Shown here in pieces: positions 26,402-33,179 of a DNA stretch of 36,108 nt (positions within the stretch are counted from its first letter, which is position 1; each line of letters opens with the position of its first letter). The position numbers were made by a program, and so were the translations under genes. Under the pieces are notes generated by a model. The model made no database searches. It saw nothing but the letters and a program-made list of their open reading frames with translations, and was not told the DNA's origin. Location: NCBI GenBank assembly GCA_025964775.1, contig JAOPYE010000007.1, positions 1 to 36,108 of the forward strand, in the 5' to 3' direction. The DNA is from Marmoricola sp. (lineage in GTDB: Bacteria; Actinomycetota; Actinomycetes; Propionibacteriales; Nocardioidaceae).

Positions 26402-27127
26402 GTGACCCAGCAGGACCAGGCCGGGCGGGCCCGCATCCTCGTCGTTGACGATGATGCGGCCCTGGCCGAGATGCTGACGCTGGTCCTCGGCAACGAGGGC
26501 TTCGCCAGCCGGATCGTCGGACGCGGCGACGAGGCACACGCAGCGTTTCTCGACTACAAGCCCGACCTGGTTCTGCTGGACCTCATGCTCCCCGGCACCG
26601 ACGGCATCGAGGTGTGCCGCCAGATCCGGGCCGGCTCCGGTGTCCCGATCGTGATGCTCACGGCCAAGAGCGACACCGTCGACGTCGTCGTCGGCCTGGA
26701 ATCCGGCGCCGACGACTACATCGCCAAGCCGTTCAAGCCCAAGGAGCTGATCGCGCGCATCCGTGCCCGGATGCGGCACTTCGAGGTCCCGGCGCCCGAG
26801 ATGCTGCGGATCGTGGACGTCTCCATCGACGTGGCCGGACACAGCGTGACCCGTCACGGGCACACGATCGCGCTCACGCCGCTGGAGTTCGACCTGCTCG
26901 TCTGCCTGGCTCGCAAGCCGTGGCAGGTCTTCACCCGGGAGATGCTGCTCGAACAGGTCTGGGGCTACCGCCACGCCGCCGACACGCGGCTGGTCAACGT
27001 GCACGTGCAGCGGCTGCGGGCCAAGGTCGAGCACGACCCGGAGAACCCGTCGATCGTGATGACGGTACGCGGAGTCGGCTACAAGGCCGGTACGTCGGAT
27101 CCCGATGGCGGACCTGATCCCGACTGA
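26402..27127 (+). CDS. mtrA: Response regulator MtrA
   Basis: An OmpR/PhoB-type transcription factor that, in actinobacteria, controls cell-wall hydrolases, division and (in Streptomyces) development. The receiver domain (about 10-125) has the acidic pair in VVDDD, the phospho-acceptor Asp60 (LLDLMLPG), Thr87 and Lys109 (IAKPF). The winged-helix domain (about 135-232) ends with the typical LEFDLLVCLARKPWQVFTREMLLEQVWGYRHAADTRLVNVHVQRLRAKVE recognition region and VRGVGYKAG. It is 241 residues, a little longer than the mycobacterial protein, owing to a short N-terminal extension and an Asp-rich tail. The end overlaps mtrB by 23 nt. The large secreted amidase at 7744 is the kind of gene MtrA regulates elsewhere, but no link is shown here. 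Confidence 0.96.
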   Translation: MTQQDQAGRARILVVDDDAALAEMLTLVLGNEGFASRIVGRGDEAHAAFLDYKPDLVLLDLMLPGTDGIEVCRQIRAGSGVPIVMLTAKSDTVDVVVGLESGADDYIAKPFKPKELIARIRARMRHFEVPAPEMLRIVDVSIDVAGHSVTRHGHTIALTPLEFDLLVCLARKPWQVFTREMLLEQVWGYRHAADTRLVNVHVQRLRAKVEHDPENPSIVMTVRGVGYKAGTSDPDGGPDPD

Positions 27128-28814
27128 CGCCGGAGGCCCGTCCGGTGCCGCGCCCCGGAGGCCGACCCGGCCGGCCGCCGCTCGCTGGGCCCGGATCCGC
27201 CACGGCGCAGCGGGGACGTTCACGTTCTGGCGCCGGTCGATCCGTACCCGGGTCGTCGTCGCGATCGTGCTCCTCGGCGCCCTGGTCGCCGGCTCGGTCG
27301 GCCTGCTGCTGATGCGTCAGATCTCGGACGGGCTGGTCAACAGCAAGGTCACCTCCTCGCTCGGCGAGGCCTCCAGCGAGACCGCGAACGCCCGCGAACT
27401 GCTCGGATCAGCCGGCAGCAGCGACTTCGACCCGACCACGCAGCTGCGCCAGCTCGTCGAGACCCTGGTCTCGCGCGGCGAGGTCCGCGGCTTCGACGTG
27501 GTCGTGCTCGGTCCGATCAGGTCGGCCAGCGACCCGTCGCCGGCCACCGGGATACGCACGACGCCAGGCATCTCGGCCGACAGCGTCCCGGTCCGGTTGC
27601 GGCGGGTCGTCGCGCGCTCGGACAGCACGGCCTGGACCTACGCCCGTGAGCTCAGGCTCGGCGACAGTCCGGGGCAGGGGTCTCCTGCGGTCGTCGTCGG
27701 GGCGCGGGTGGTGCTGCCCTCCGACGGAGGGACCTACACCTTGTACTACGTGTTCCCGATGCACGACGAGCAGCGCACCCTCAACCTGGTACGGCGCTCG
27801 CTGCTGACCTCGGGCGTGCTGCTGCTGGTGCTCATCGCCGGTGTCGTGCTGCTGGTGACGCGTCAGGTGATCCGGCCGGTCCGGCTGGCTCGCCGGGTCG
27901 CCGAACGCATCGCCTCGGGAAGGCTCGAGGAGCGGATGCACGTGCACGGCGAGGACGACATCGCCAGGCTCGCCATCTCGTTCAACCAGATGACCGATGC
28001 GCTCCAGCAACAGATCCGCCAGCTCGTCGAGCTCTCCCGGGTCCAGCGCCAATTCGTCTCCGACGTCTCTCACGAGCTGCGCACCCCGCTGACCACCGTG
28101 CGGATGGCCGGCGACGTGCTGCACGACTCCCGGGAGTCCTTCGACCCGGTGACCGCCAGGGCCGCGGAGCTGTTGCAGAACGAGCTCGACCGGTTCGAGA
28201 ACCTCCTGGCCGACCTGCTCGAGATCAGCAGGTTCGACGCCGGCGCGGCCGGTCTCGAGCTCGCCGAGGTGAACCTGGTCGACGTGGCGCACCGCGTCGT
28301 CGACTCCGCCGACCCGGTGGCCCGTAGGCGTGGGGTGCAGCTCGTGCTGGACGCGCCAAGATCCTGTGTCGCCCAGGTCGACGAGCGCCGGATCGAGCGG
28401 GTGCTACGCAACCTGGTCACGAATGCCATCGACCATGCCGACGTACGGGGTGATGCGCGGGTGGTGGTGGCCGTCGAGGCCGATCCGCAGTCCGTCGCCG
28501 TCACCGTCCGCGACTTCGGCGTCGGCCTTGGCCCCGGGCAGTCCGCGATGGTCTTCAACCGCTTCTGGCGTGCCGACCCGGCACGGGCCCGGACCACCGG
28601 CGGTACCGGCCTGGGCCTGGCGATCTCGCTGGAGGACGCGCAGCTCCACGGTGGCTGGTTGCAGGTGTGGGGTGCCCCGGACCAGGGCGCCCAGTTCCGG
28701 TTGACCGTTCCCCGTCGTGCCGGTGAACCGCTCGCCCACAGCCCGCTCCCGCTCGTACCGGCCGATGCGAGGATCTCCGGGTCCCAGGGCTCGAGCAACG
28801 GAGGTGCACCATGA
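27105..28814 (+). CDS. mtrB: Sensor histidine kinase MtrB
   Basis: The membrane kinase partner of MtrA. In 569 residues it has a basic cytosolic N-terminus, a first transmembrane helix near 49-71, an extracytoplasmic sensor domain (about 72-228), a second helix near 230-252, and a HAMP domain containing QVIRPVRLARRVAERIASG. The dimerisation/phospho-acceptor box follows with His323 (SDVSHELRTPLTTVRMA), and an ATPase domain has N-box NLVTNAIDHAD, DFGVGLG and GGTGLGLAIS. ATG 27105 lies within the end of mtrA (23-nt overlap) and matches homologues reasonably; the precise start is uncertain. The stop overlaps lpqB (ATGA). LpqB is known to bind the sensor domain of MtrB in mycobacteria. Confidence 0.95.
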   Translation: MADLIPTDAGGPSGAAPRRPTRPAAARWARIRHGAAGTFTFWRRSIRTRVVVAIVLLGALVAGSVGLLLMRQISDGLVNSKVTSSLGEASSETANARELLGSAGSSDFDPTTQLRQLVETLVSRGEVRGFDVVVLGPIRSASDPSPATGIRTTPGISADSVPVRLRRVVARSDSTAWTYARELRLGDSPGQGSPAVVVGARVVLPSDGGTYTLYYVFPMHDEQRTLNLVRRSLLTSGVLLLVLIAGVVLLVTRQVIRPVRLARRVAERIASGRLEERMHVHGEDDIARLAISFNQMTDALQQQIRQLVELSRVQRQFVSDVSHELRTPLTTVRMAGDVLHDSRESFDPVTARAAELLQNELDRFENLLADLLEISRFDAGAAGLELAEVNLVDVAHRVVDSADPVARRRGVQLVLDAPRSCVAQVDERRIERVLRNLVTNAIDHADVRGDARVVVAVEADPQSVAVTVRDFGVGLGPGQSAMVFNRFWRADPARARTTGGTGLGLAISLEDAQLHGGWLQVWGAPDQGAQFRLTVPRRAGEPLAHSPLPLVPADARISGSQGSSNGGAP

Positions 28815-30562
28815 CGGTCCGGGTGACCCGTCGTCGCTGGGCGCCGGGACTGGCCCTGGTCGTGCTGGCCCTCACCGGCTGCACCACCCTGCCCGTCTCC
28901 GGACCGGTGCACACGCGCCCCGATCCGTCGGTCAACGCCACCCTGGACGCGCCGTACTTCGAACCGCCGGGCCCGACGCGCGACGACAACCCGGCGGGGA
29001 TCGTGCGCGGGTTCCTGTTGGCGATGCAGGCCAACCCGCCCAGTACGGCGGTCGCCCGGGAGTTCCTCTCCGAGAGTGCCCGCTCCGAGTGGAAGCCCGT
29101 CGACGGCACCATCGTGTACGACGCCTCGACAGTGGAGGCCAGCGCCGGAGCAGTGTCCGCCCGGCTCAGTGACGCCCATCAGCTCGACGCCCGCGGCGGG
29201 TGGGTCGGCGGCGAGGCGGCGGCGACCACCACGCTGCCGTTCTCGCTGGTCCAGGAGGGTGGCCAGTGGCGCATCGACAACCCGCCGAACGCGCTCGCGG
29301 TGCCGTCGTCGTACTTCTCCAGCCTGTTCGTCCCGTTCAACCTGTACTTCTACGACCGCACCGGCACGTTGCTGGTGCCGGTCCGGGTCTACGTCCCGCG
29401 GGGGGCGCAGACCGCGACGGACCTGGTCCGCGGTCTGCTCGCCGGACCCGGCGAAGCACTCGGTCAGATCGCGGTCTCCGCGTTCGCTCCGCACACCGGG
29501 CTCGACCTCTCGGTGGTGGTCTCCGACGCCGGTGTCGCCGAGATCCCGCTCGGGCAGCGGTTCTCGCAGCTCGCTCCTGCAGACCTGGCACGAGCTGTGG
29601 CGCAGCTGGCTCGCACGCTGCGCCAGGTCCCCGGGATCAACCGGCTCCGGGTGACGGTCGCCGGCTCGCCGCTGCCCCTGATCGGCGGTGCCACGGACAT
29701 CAGCGTCAACGCCGGGTCCGAAGCGGACCCTGACCTGGCCCAGGCCCGCGACCTGGTCGCCATCCAGAACAGGCGGGTCGTCCGGCTCGGGACCGGCCCG
29801 GCGACGCCCATCGGCGGCCCGCTGGGAGAGCCCGGGTTCTCGTTGCGCTCGGTCGCACTGGACCTGGCCGGGTACCGGGTCGCAGCGGTCGCGGGCAACG
29901 GGCGCCGGCTGTACCTGGCCGCCGACCGTGGGTCGACCGCGGCGAAGGCCGTGAGCCCGGCCCTCGCAGGTGCCACCAACCTGCTCCGCCCGACCTACGA
30001 CCCGTTCGGGGGCCTGTGGGACATCGATGCCAGCCGCGGTGGCGCGGTGGTCCATGTCCTGGACGGCACCCGTGACCGCGTGGTGGCGGTTCCGGGCATC
30101 AGTGGCAAGCAGGTCAGTGCGTTCACGGTGACGGCGGACGGCACCCGGTTGGTCGCGGCGCTCGCGACCGGCAGCACGCCGACGATCCTGGTGAGCCCGA
30201 TCGTGCGGTCCACGTCCGGTGCCGTGGTGTCGGTGGGTGCGGCCAGCGCGGTCCAGTACAGCGGGGCGGATCTCGGACCTGCGATCGATGTCGCCCAGAA
30301 CTCGCCGACGACGGTTGCCGTCCTGTCCCAGGCGACCAAGGACAGTGGCCGGATCGTGTCGCTGGAGATGGACGGCTCGCCGGGCGATCCGAGCAGCGCC
30401 ACTCCGGACCTGGTCCCGGGGGTGCTGACCGGCCTGGTCGCCAGCCCGGACACGAGCCTGCCGGTCCAGGTGATCACCTCCGACCACCGTCTCCTGCTCC
30501 AGGGCGACACGGGTGAGTGGGTGCGGGCAGCCACCGCGGTCCTCGCAGGCGCCTACCCGTAG
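28811..30562 (+). CDS. lpqB: Lipoprotein LpqB
   Basis: A 583-residue lipoprotein that modulates MtrB in mycobacteria. The signal peptide ends in the lipobox LTGC with the lipidated Cys24. An N-terminal domain follows, then a GerMN domain (about 175-290, with VRVYVPRGAQTATDLVRGLLAGPGE and LDLSVVVSDAGVAEIPL), and a C-terminal beta-propeller-like region (about 330-583, with repeated LRPTYDPFGGLWDID and VSAFTVTADGTRLVAAL units). GAGG at 28801-28804 precedes ATG 28811. It is co-transcribed with mtrA-mtrB, the usual actinobacterial arrangement. It acts on the outer face of the membrane. Confidence 0.95.
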   Translation: MTVRVTRRRWAPGLALVVLALTGCTTLPVSGPVHTRPDPSVNATLDAPYFEPPGPTRDDNPAGIVRGFLLAMQANPPSTAVAREFLSESARSEWKPVDGTIVYDASTVEASAGAVSARLSDAHQLDARGGWVGGEAAATTTLPFSLVQEGGQWRIDNPPNALAVPSSYFSSLFVPFNLYFYDRTGTLLVPVRVYVPRGAQTATDLVRGLLAGPGEALGQIAVSAFAPHTGLDLSVVVSDAGVAEIPLGQRFSQLAPADLARAVAQLARTLRQVPGINRLRVTVAGSPLPLIGGATDISVNAGSEADPDLAQARDLVAIQNRRVVRLGTGPATPIGGPLGEPGFSLRSVALDLAGYRVAAVAGNGRRLYLAADRGSTAAKAVSPALAGATNLLRPTYDPFGGLWDIDASRGGAVVHVLDGTRDRVVAVPGISGKQVSAFTVTADGTRLVAALATGSTPTILVSPIVRSTSGAVVSVGAASAVQYSGADLGPAIDVAQNSPTTVAVLSQATKDSGRIVSLEMDGSPGDPSSATPDLVPGVLTGLVASPDTSLPVQVITSDHRLLLQGDTGEWVRAATAVLAGAYP

Positions 30563-30612
30563 CAGTTCTCCACGGCTCGGTTGCCCGGGTGGCGCCCGCT
30601 GCTGGTGCCGGG

Positions 30613-30618
30613 CAGGAT
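30613..30618 (+). promoter_or_regulatory. -10-like hexamer CAGGAT, possible leaderless start
   Basis: CAGGAT ends 6 nt before the ATG at 30625. It departs from TANNNT at the first base, so this is weaker than the other examples. Confidence 0.3.
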
Positions 30619-30624
30619 CGCGGA

Positions 30625-31344
30625 ATGCTCGACGACTGGTTCGACCTGGTCCTCGGGTCCCGGTGCCTGGTGTGCGGCACTGCCGGGCGGCTGCTCTGCC
30701 GCGACTGCGTCCGGGTGCTGCCGCGGACCGGCTACCCGGTCCGTCCCGACCCGTGCCCGGCGGGCCTGGCGCCCAGCTTCGCCGCAGCGCCGTACCGCGA
30801 CCCGGTCCGGGCCCTGGTCCTCGCGCACAAGGAACACCGCGCGTTTGCGCTGACCCGACCGCTGGGCGGGATGCTCGCCGGGGTGCTGGCGGTGGCGACC
30901 GGGCCTCGGGCTGGGCCGGGTTCTGGGCCGGGTTCTGGGCCGGGTTCTGGGCCGGTCCTCTTGGTCCCGGTGCCGTCGTCCCCTGGCGTGGTGCGCCGCC
31001 GCGGGCACGACCCGGTGCTGCGGATGACGCGGGCTGCCGCACGCGAGCTCGGCTCGACCGGCGGGGAGGTCCGGGTGGCCCGGTTGCTGCGCCAGCGCGA
31101 CCGCATCGCTGATCAGGCCGGCCTCGACGCCGCCGGCCGAGCGGCCAACCTCGCCGGCCGGCTCGCCGTCAATGGCGGCCTGTCCCGCCTGGCTCGCCCC
31201 GGCGTGGCCGTGCAGGTCGTGCTCTGCGACGACGTGCTGACCACCGGCTCGACCGCCCGCGAAGCGCAGCGCGCGCTCGAGGACGTGGGCCTGCGCGTGT
31301 CCGCGATCGCCACCTTGGCGGCCACCCAGCGGCGATTCCGGTGA
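30625..31344 (+). CDS. ComF family phosphoribosyltransferase-like protein
   Basis: A 239-residue ComF/GntX-family protein. The N-terminal zinc finger uses Cys14, 17, 25 and 28 (CLVCGTAGRLLCRDC), followed by a phosphoribosyltransferase domain. That domain contains PVPSSPGVVRRRGHDP and the PRPP-binding loop VVLCDDVLTTGSTAREA. ComF is linked to DNA uptake and handling in competent bacteria; its role in actinobacteria is unclear. Between the two parts lies a GSGP repeat, encoded by almost four copies of a 12-bp unit at 30911-30955. An upstream in-frame start (30517) would overlap lpqB. ATG 30625 places the zinc finger at the expected position and is preferred. It sits between lpqB and hpf, as in Streptomyces and mycobacteria. 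Confidence 0.9.
   Translation: MLDDWFDLVLGSRCLVCGTAGRLLCRDCVRVLPRTGYPVRPDPCPAGLAPSFAAAPYRDPVRALVLAHKEHRAFALTRPLGGMLAGVLAVATGPRAGPGSGPGSGPGSGPVLLVPVPSSPGVVRRRGHDPVLRMTRAAARELGSTGGEVRVARLLRQRDRIADQAGLDAAGRAANLAGRLAVNGGLSRLARPGVAVQVVLCDDVLTTGSTAREAQRALEDVGLRVSAIATLAATQRRFR
30911..30955 (+). repeat. 12-bp tandem repeat within comF
   Basis: The unit CTGGGCCGGGTT occurs three times in a row plus nine bases of a fourth copy. Since 12 is a multiple of three, it encodes an in-frame Gly-Pro-Gly-Ser repeat in the linker of the ComF-like protein. Confidence 0.9.
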
Positions 31345-31371
31345 TCGCTGGCGGTGTGTGGAGGCGAGGGC

Positions 31372-31377
31372 TAACGT
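31372..31377 (+). promoter_or_regulatory. Candidate -10 (TAACGT) for the structured RNA and hpf
   Basis: TAACGT lies 28 nt after the comF stop. Transcription would begin near 31384, immediately before the first strand of the 13-bp closing helix (31386). Confidence 0.45.
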
Positions 31378-31383
31378 CTGTAC

Positions 31384-31698
31384 ATGGAGTCCGTCCGGGT
31401 CCGTGGTTGCGTCAGGCAGGGAGCAGTGCGGACACGTCGCGAGACGGAGCTGCACCCGGTTCCCGGCCGACAAGCCGATGCCAGTCGCAGGCAAAACGGT
31501 CCACGTAAGGCAGAGGCAGCTCATCGGATTCATGTCCTGAGCGGCGGATGCCGATCACGGTGCGGCTTAGTCGTAAGTCCTGCCTCCCGCCCCCCGTCAG
31601 ATACGGGGACGCGGGGGAGAAGGCCAGTAGTGGCTCAAGCTGCGACCGTCTCAGCAGGCGGGTGTGGGGTAGAAGACCAGGTCGGCCGGACGGGCTCC
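31384..31698 (+). ncRNA. Putative raiA-motif structured RNA upstream of hpf
   Basis: A 443-nt gap between comF and hpf contains a compact foldable segment. Bases 31386-31398 and 31686-31698 pair in a 13-bp helix (one G-U), closing a domain of about 313 nt right after a promoter-like hexamer. Inside are CGTC/GACG with a GCGA (GNRA) tetraloop (31435-31446), GCTCA/TGAGC with inner GGA/TCC (31519-31542), CCCGC/GCGGG stacked on CCCCGT/ACGGGG (31586-31615), GCCA/TGGC (31623-31634), and a long-range AGGCAGG/CCTGCCT (31414-31420 with 31579-31585). No ORF here looks like protein. Comparative studies describe a large 'raiA motif' RNA in Firmicutes and Actinobacteria just upstream of raiA genes; position, size and structure fit. 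The family assignment is an inference from context, and I did not match a covariance model. Confidence 0.7.
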
Positions 31699-31787
31699 TC
31701 CTGGCGTGCCCAGACGTGCTCAGAGGGCGGTTCGTGACGCGGTAACCAACCGGCGGAGCGTTCCGCCGGAGACAACGGGAGGTCTGT
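31699..31787 (+). promoter_or_regulatory. hpf leader with hairpin before the ribosome-binding site
   Basis: A perfect 8-bp hairpin CCGGCGGA/TCCGCCGG with a 4-nt loop spans 31750-31769. It ends 7 nt before GGGAGG (31777-31782), which is spaced 5 nt from ATG 31788. It could affect translation of hpf or mark the 3' end of the upstream RNA. Confidence 0.55.
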
Positions 31788-32402
31788 ATGGACGTTGTGG
31801 TCAGCAGTCGGCACTGTGAGGTCTCGGAGCGCTTTCGCGAGCACGTCGAGGACAAGCTCACCCGCCTCGAGAAACACGATCACCGGATCATCCGCGTCGA
31901 GGTCCTCCTCGAGCGCGAGCGCAACGCCCGTCAGCCCGAGCGCCAGGTGCGCGTCGAGCTCACCGCGAAGTCGAAGGGCCCGATCCTGCGGGCCGAGGCA
32001 GCCGCCGAGGACAAGATGGCGGCCCTCGACCTCGCCCTGGACAAGATGTCCGCGCAGATGCGTCGCGCCGCCGACAGGCGCAAGGTGCACCGCGGCCAGC
32101 ACACCCCCGAGTCGCTGGGCCACGCGATGGCCCGCACCGGCAACGGCGAGACCGAGGTCGACGGCGACGACGTCATCGCCGAGCACCACGTCGGCCCCGT
32201 CGCCGTGACCGGGGTCGGACCGTTGGTGGTTCGCGAGAAGACCCACGTGGCGAGCGCCATCAATCTCGAGCAGGCCCTGTACGAGATGGAACTGGTCGGC
32301 CACGACTTCTACCTCTTCGTCGACAAGGAGAGCGAACGACCCTCGGTCGTCTACCGCCGACGCGGTTATGACTACGGGGTCATCTCCCTCGAGCTGACCT
32401 GA
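31788..32402 (+). CDS. hpf: Long-form ribosome hibernation promoting factor
   Basis: A 204-residue HPF/RaiA-family protein. The N-terminal domain (about 1-100; VVVSSRHCEVSERFREHVEDKLTRLEKH, then RAEAAAEDKMAALDLALDKMSAQMRRAADRRK) binds the ribosomal decoding region and blocks tRNA and mRNA sites. A linker leads to the C-terminal dimerisation domain (about 145-204; REKTHVASAINLEQALYEMELVGHDFYLFVDKES...VVYRRRGYDYGVISL) that joins two ribosomes into inactive 100S dimers. This is the long form found in most Gram-positive bacteria. A strong GGGAGG sits 5 nt before ATG 31788, unlike the leaderless genes around it. Its 5' region carries a large structured RNA. Confidence 0.95.
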   Translation: MDVVVSSRHCEVSERFREHVEDKLTRLEKHDHRIIRVEVLLERERNARQPERQVRVELTAKSKGPILRAEAAAEDKMAALDLALDKMSAQMRRAADRRKVHRGQHTPESLGHAMARTGNGETEVDGDDVIAEHHVGPVAVTGVGPLVVREKTHVASAINLEQALYEMELVGHDFYLFVDKESERPSVVYRRRGYDYGVISLELT

Positions 32403-32408
32403 CTGGCA

Positions 32409-32437
32409 GCCCGCCGAGCGCATTTCGCGAAGCGGGC
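32409..32437 (+). terminator. Hairpin after hpf, likely terminator
   Basis: GCCCGC (32409-32414) pairs with GCGGGC (32432-32437), with an inner CGC/GCG. It begins 6 nt after the hpf stop and precedes an independent -10-like hexamer. No U-tract follows. Confidence 0.55.
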
Positions 32438-32458
32438 GGTCGGGCGCAGTCGATCTGA

Positions 32459-32464
32459 CATGAT
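32459..32464 (+). promoter_or_regulatory. -10-like hexamer CATGAT, leaderless start
   Basis: CATGAT ends 6 nt before the GTG at 32471, the same hexamer and spacing as before manC. Confidence 0.4.
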
Positions 32465-32470
32465 TCGAAC

Positions 32471-33148
32471 GTGCCAGAACAGATGTCCGGGACGGAACCC
32501 GTCCGGGTGGTCGTGGTTGACGACCAGGAGCTCTTTCGTCGCGGTCTGACGATGCTCCTGGGAGTAGAGCCGGACATCGACGTCGTGGGCGAGGCCGGCG
32601 ACGGGATCACGGCCGTCGACCTGATCGTCGAGACGATGCCGGACGTGGTGCTGCTCGACGTACGGATGCCCAAGCGCGGCGGTCTCGAGGCGTGCATCCG
32701 GATCAAGGAGCAGGCGCCCTCGGCCAGGATCATCATGCTCACCGTCAGCGACGAGGAGGGTGACCTCTACGAGGCGGTCAAGAACGGTGCGTCGGGGTAC
32801 CTGCTCAAGGACTCCTCGATCGACGAGGTCGCGCAGGCGATCCGCGTGGTCGCCGAGGGACAGTCGCTGATCAGTCCGTCGATGGCCGCCAAGCTGATCG
32901 ACGAGTTCAAGGAGATCTCGCGCACCGATCGCGAGGTCGGCCACGTCCCGCGCCTGACCGACCGGGAGCTCGAGGTGCTGCGACTGGTGGCGACCGGGCT
33001 GAACAACCGCGAGGTCGCCAAGCAGCTCTTCATCAGCGAGAACACGGTCAAGAACCACGTGCGCAACATCCTGGACAAGCTGCAGCTGCACAGCCGCATG
33101 GAAGCCGTGATGTACGCGGTACGCGAAAAGCTCCTCGACCTGCCGTAG
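32471..33148 (+). CDS. Orphan NarL/FixJ-type response regulator
   Basis: A 225-residue two-component regulator. The receiver domain (about 10-130) has VVVDDQELFRRGL, phospho-acceptor Asp63 (VVLLDVRMPKRGG), Thr at LTVSD and Lys in YLLKDSS. The LuxR-type helix-turn-helix (about 158-220) carries LTDRELEVLRLVATGLNNREVAKQLFISENTVKNHVRNILDKLQ. No histidine kinase gene is adjacent, so it is an orphan here. Its location between hpf and secA is shared with Streptomyces and other actinobacteria, suggesting a conserved but poorly characterised role. It starts with GTG at leaderless spacing and follows a hairpin after hpf. Confidence 0.93.
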   Translation: MPEQMSGTEPVRVVVVDDQELFRRGLTMLLGVEPDIDVVGEAGDGITAVDLIVETMPDVVLLDVRMPKRGGLEACIRIKEQAPSARIIMLTVSDEEGDLYEAVKNGASGYLLKDSSIDEVAQAIRVVAEGQSLISPSMAAKLIDEFKEISRTDREVGHVPRLTDRELEVLRLVATGLNNREVAKQLFISENTVKNHVRNILDKLQLHSRMEAVMYAVREKLLDLP

Positions 33149-33167
33149 CACTGTCGGTGACCTGCTC

Positions 33168-33173
33168 TAGGTT
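33168..33173 (+). promoter_or_regulatory. -10-like hexamer TAGGTT, leaderless start
   Basis: TAGGTT ends 6 nt before the ATG at 33180. No Shine-Dalgarno sequence is present. Confidence 0.5.
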
Positions 33174-33179
33174 CCTTCC

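Noticed and set aside
24707..27223. 838-codon open frame on the minus strand
   Set aside because: It spans the complement of sahH and mtrA, both certain genes, and is Asp/Val/Leu-rich without a domain.
28070..31042. 990-codon open frame on the minus strand
   Set aside because: It is antisense to mtrB, lpqB and comF and contains repeats that merely mirror the comF tandem repeat.
31384..31737. 117-codon open frame beginning with ATG in the comF-hpf gap
   Set aside because: It has no ribosome-binding site, unusual Cys/Gly/Ser-rich composition and no homology I recognise; base pairing across the segment favours a structured RNA. A leaderless peptide cannot be fully excluded.
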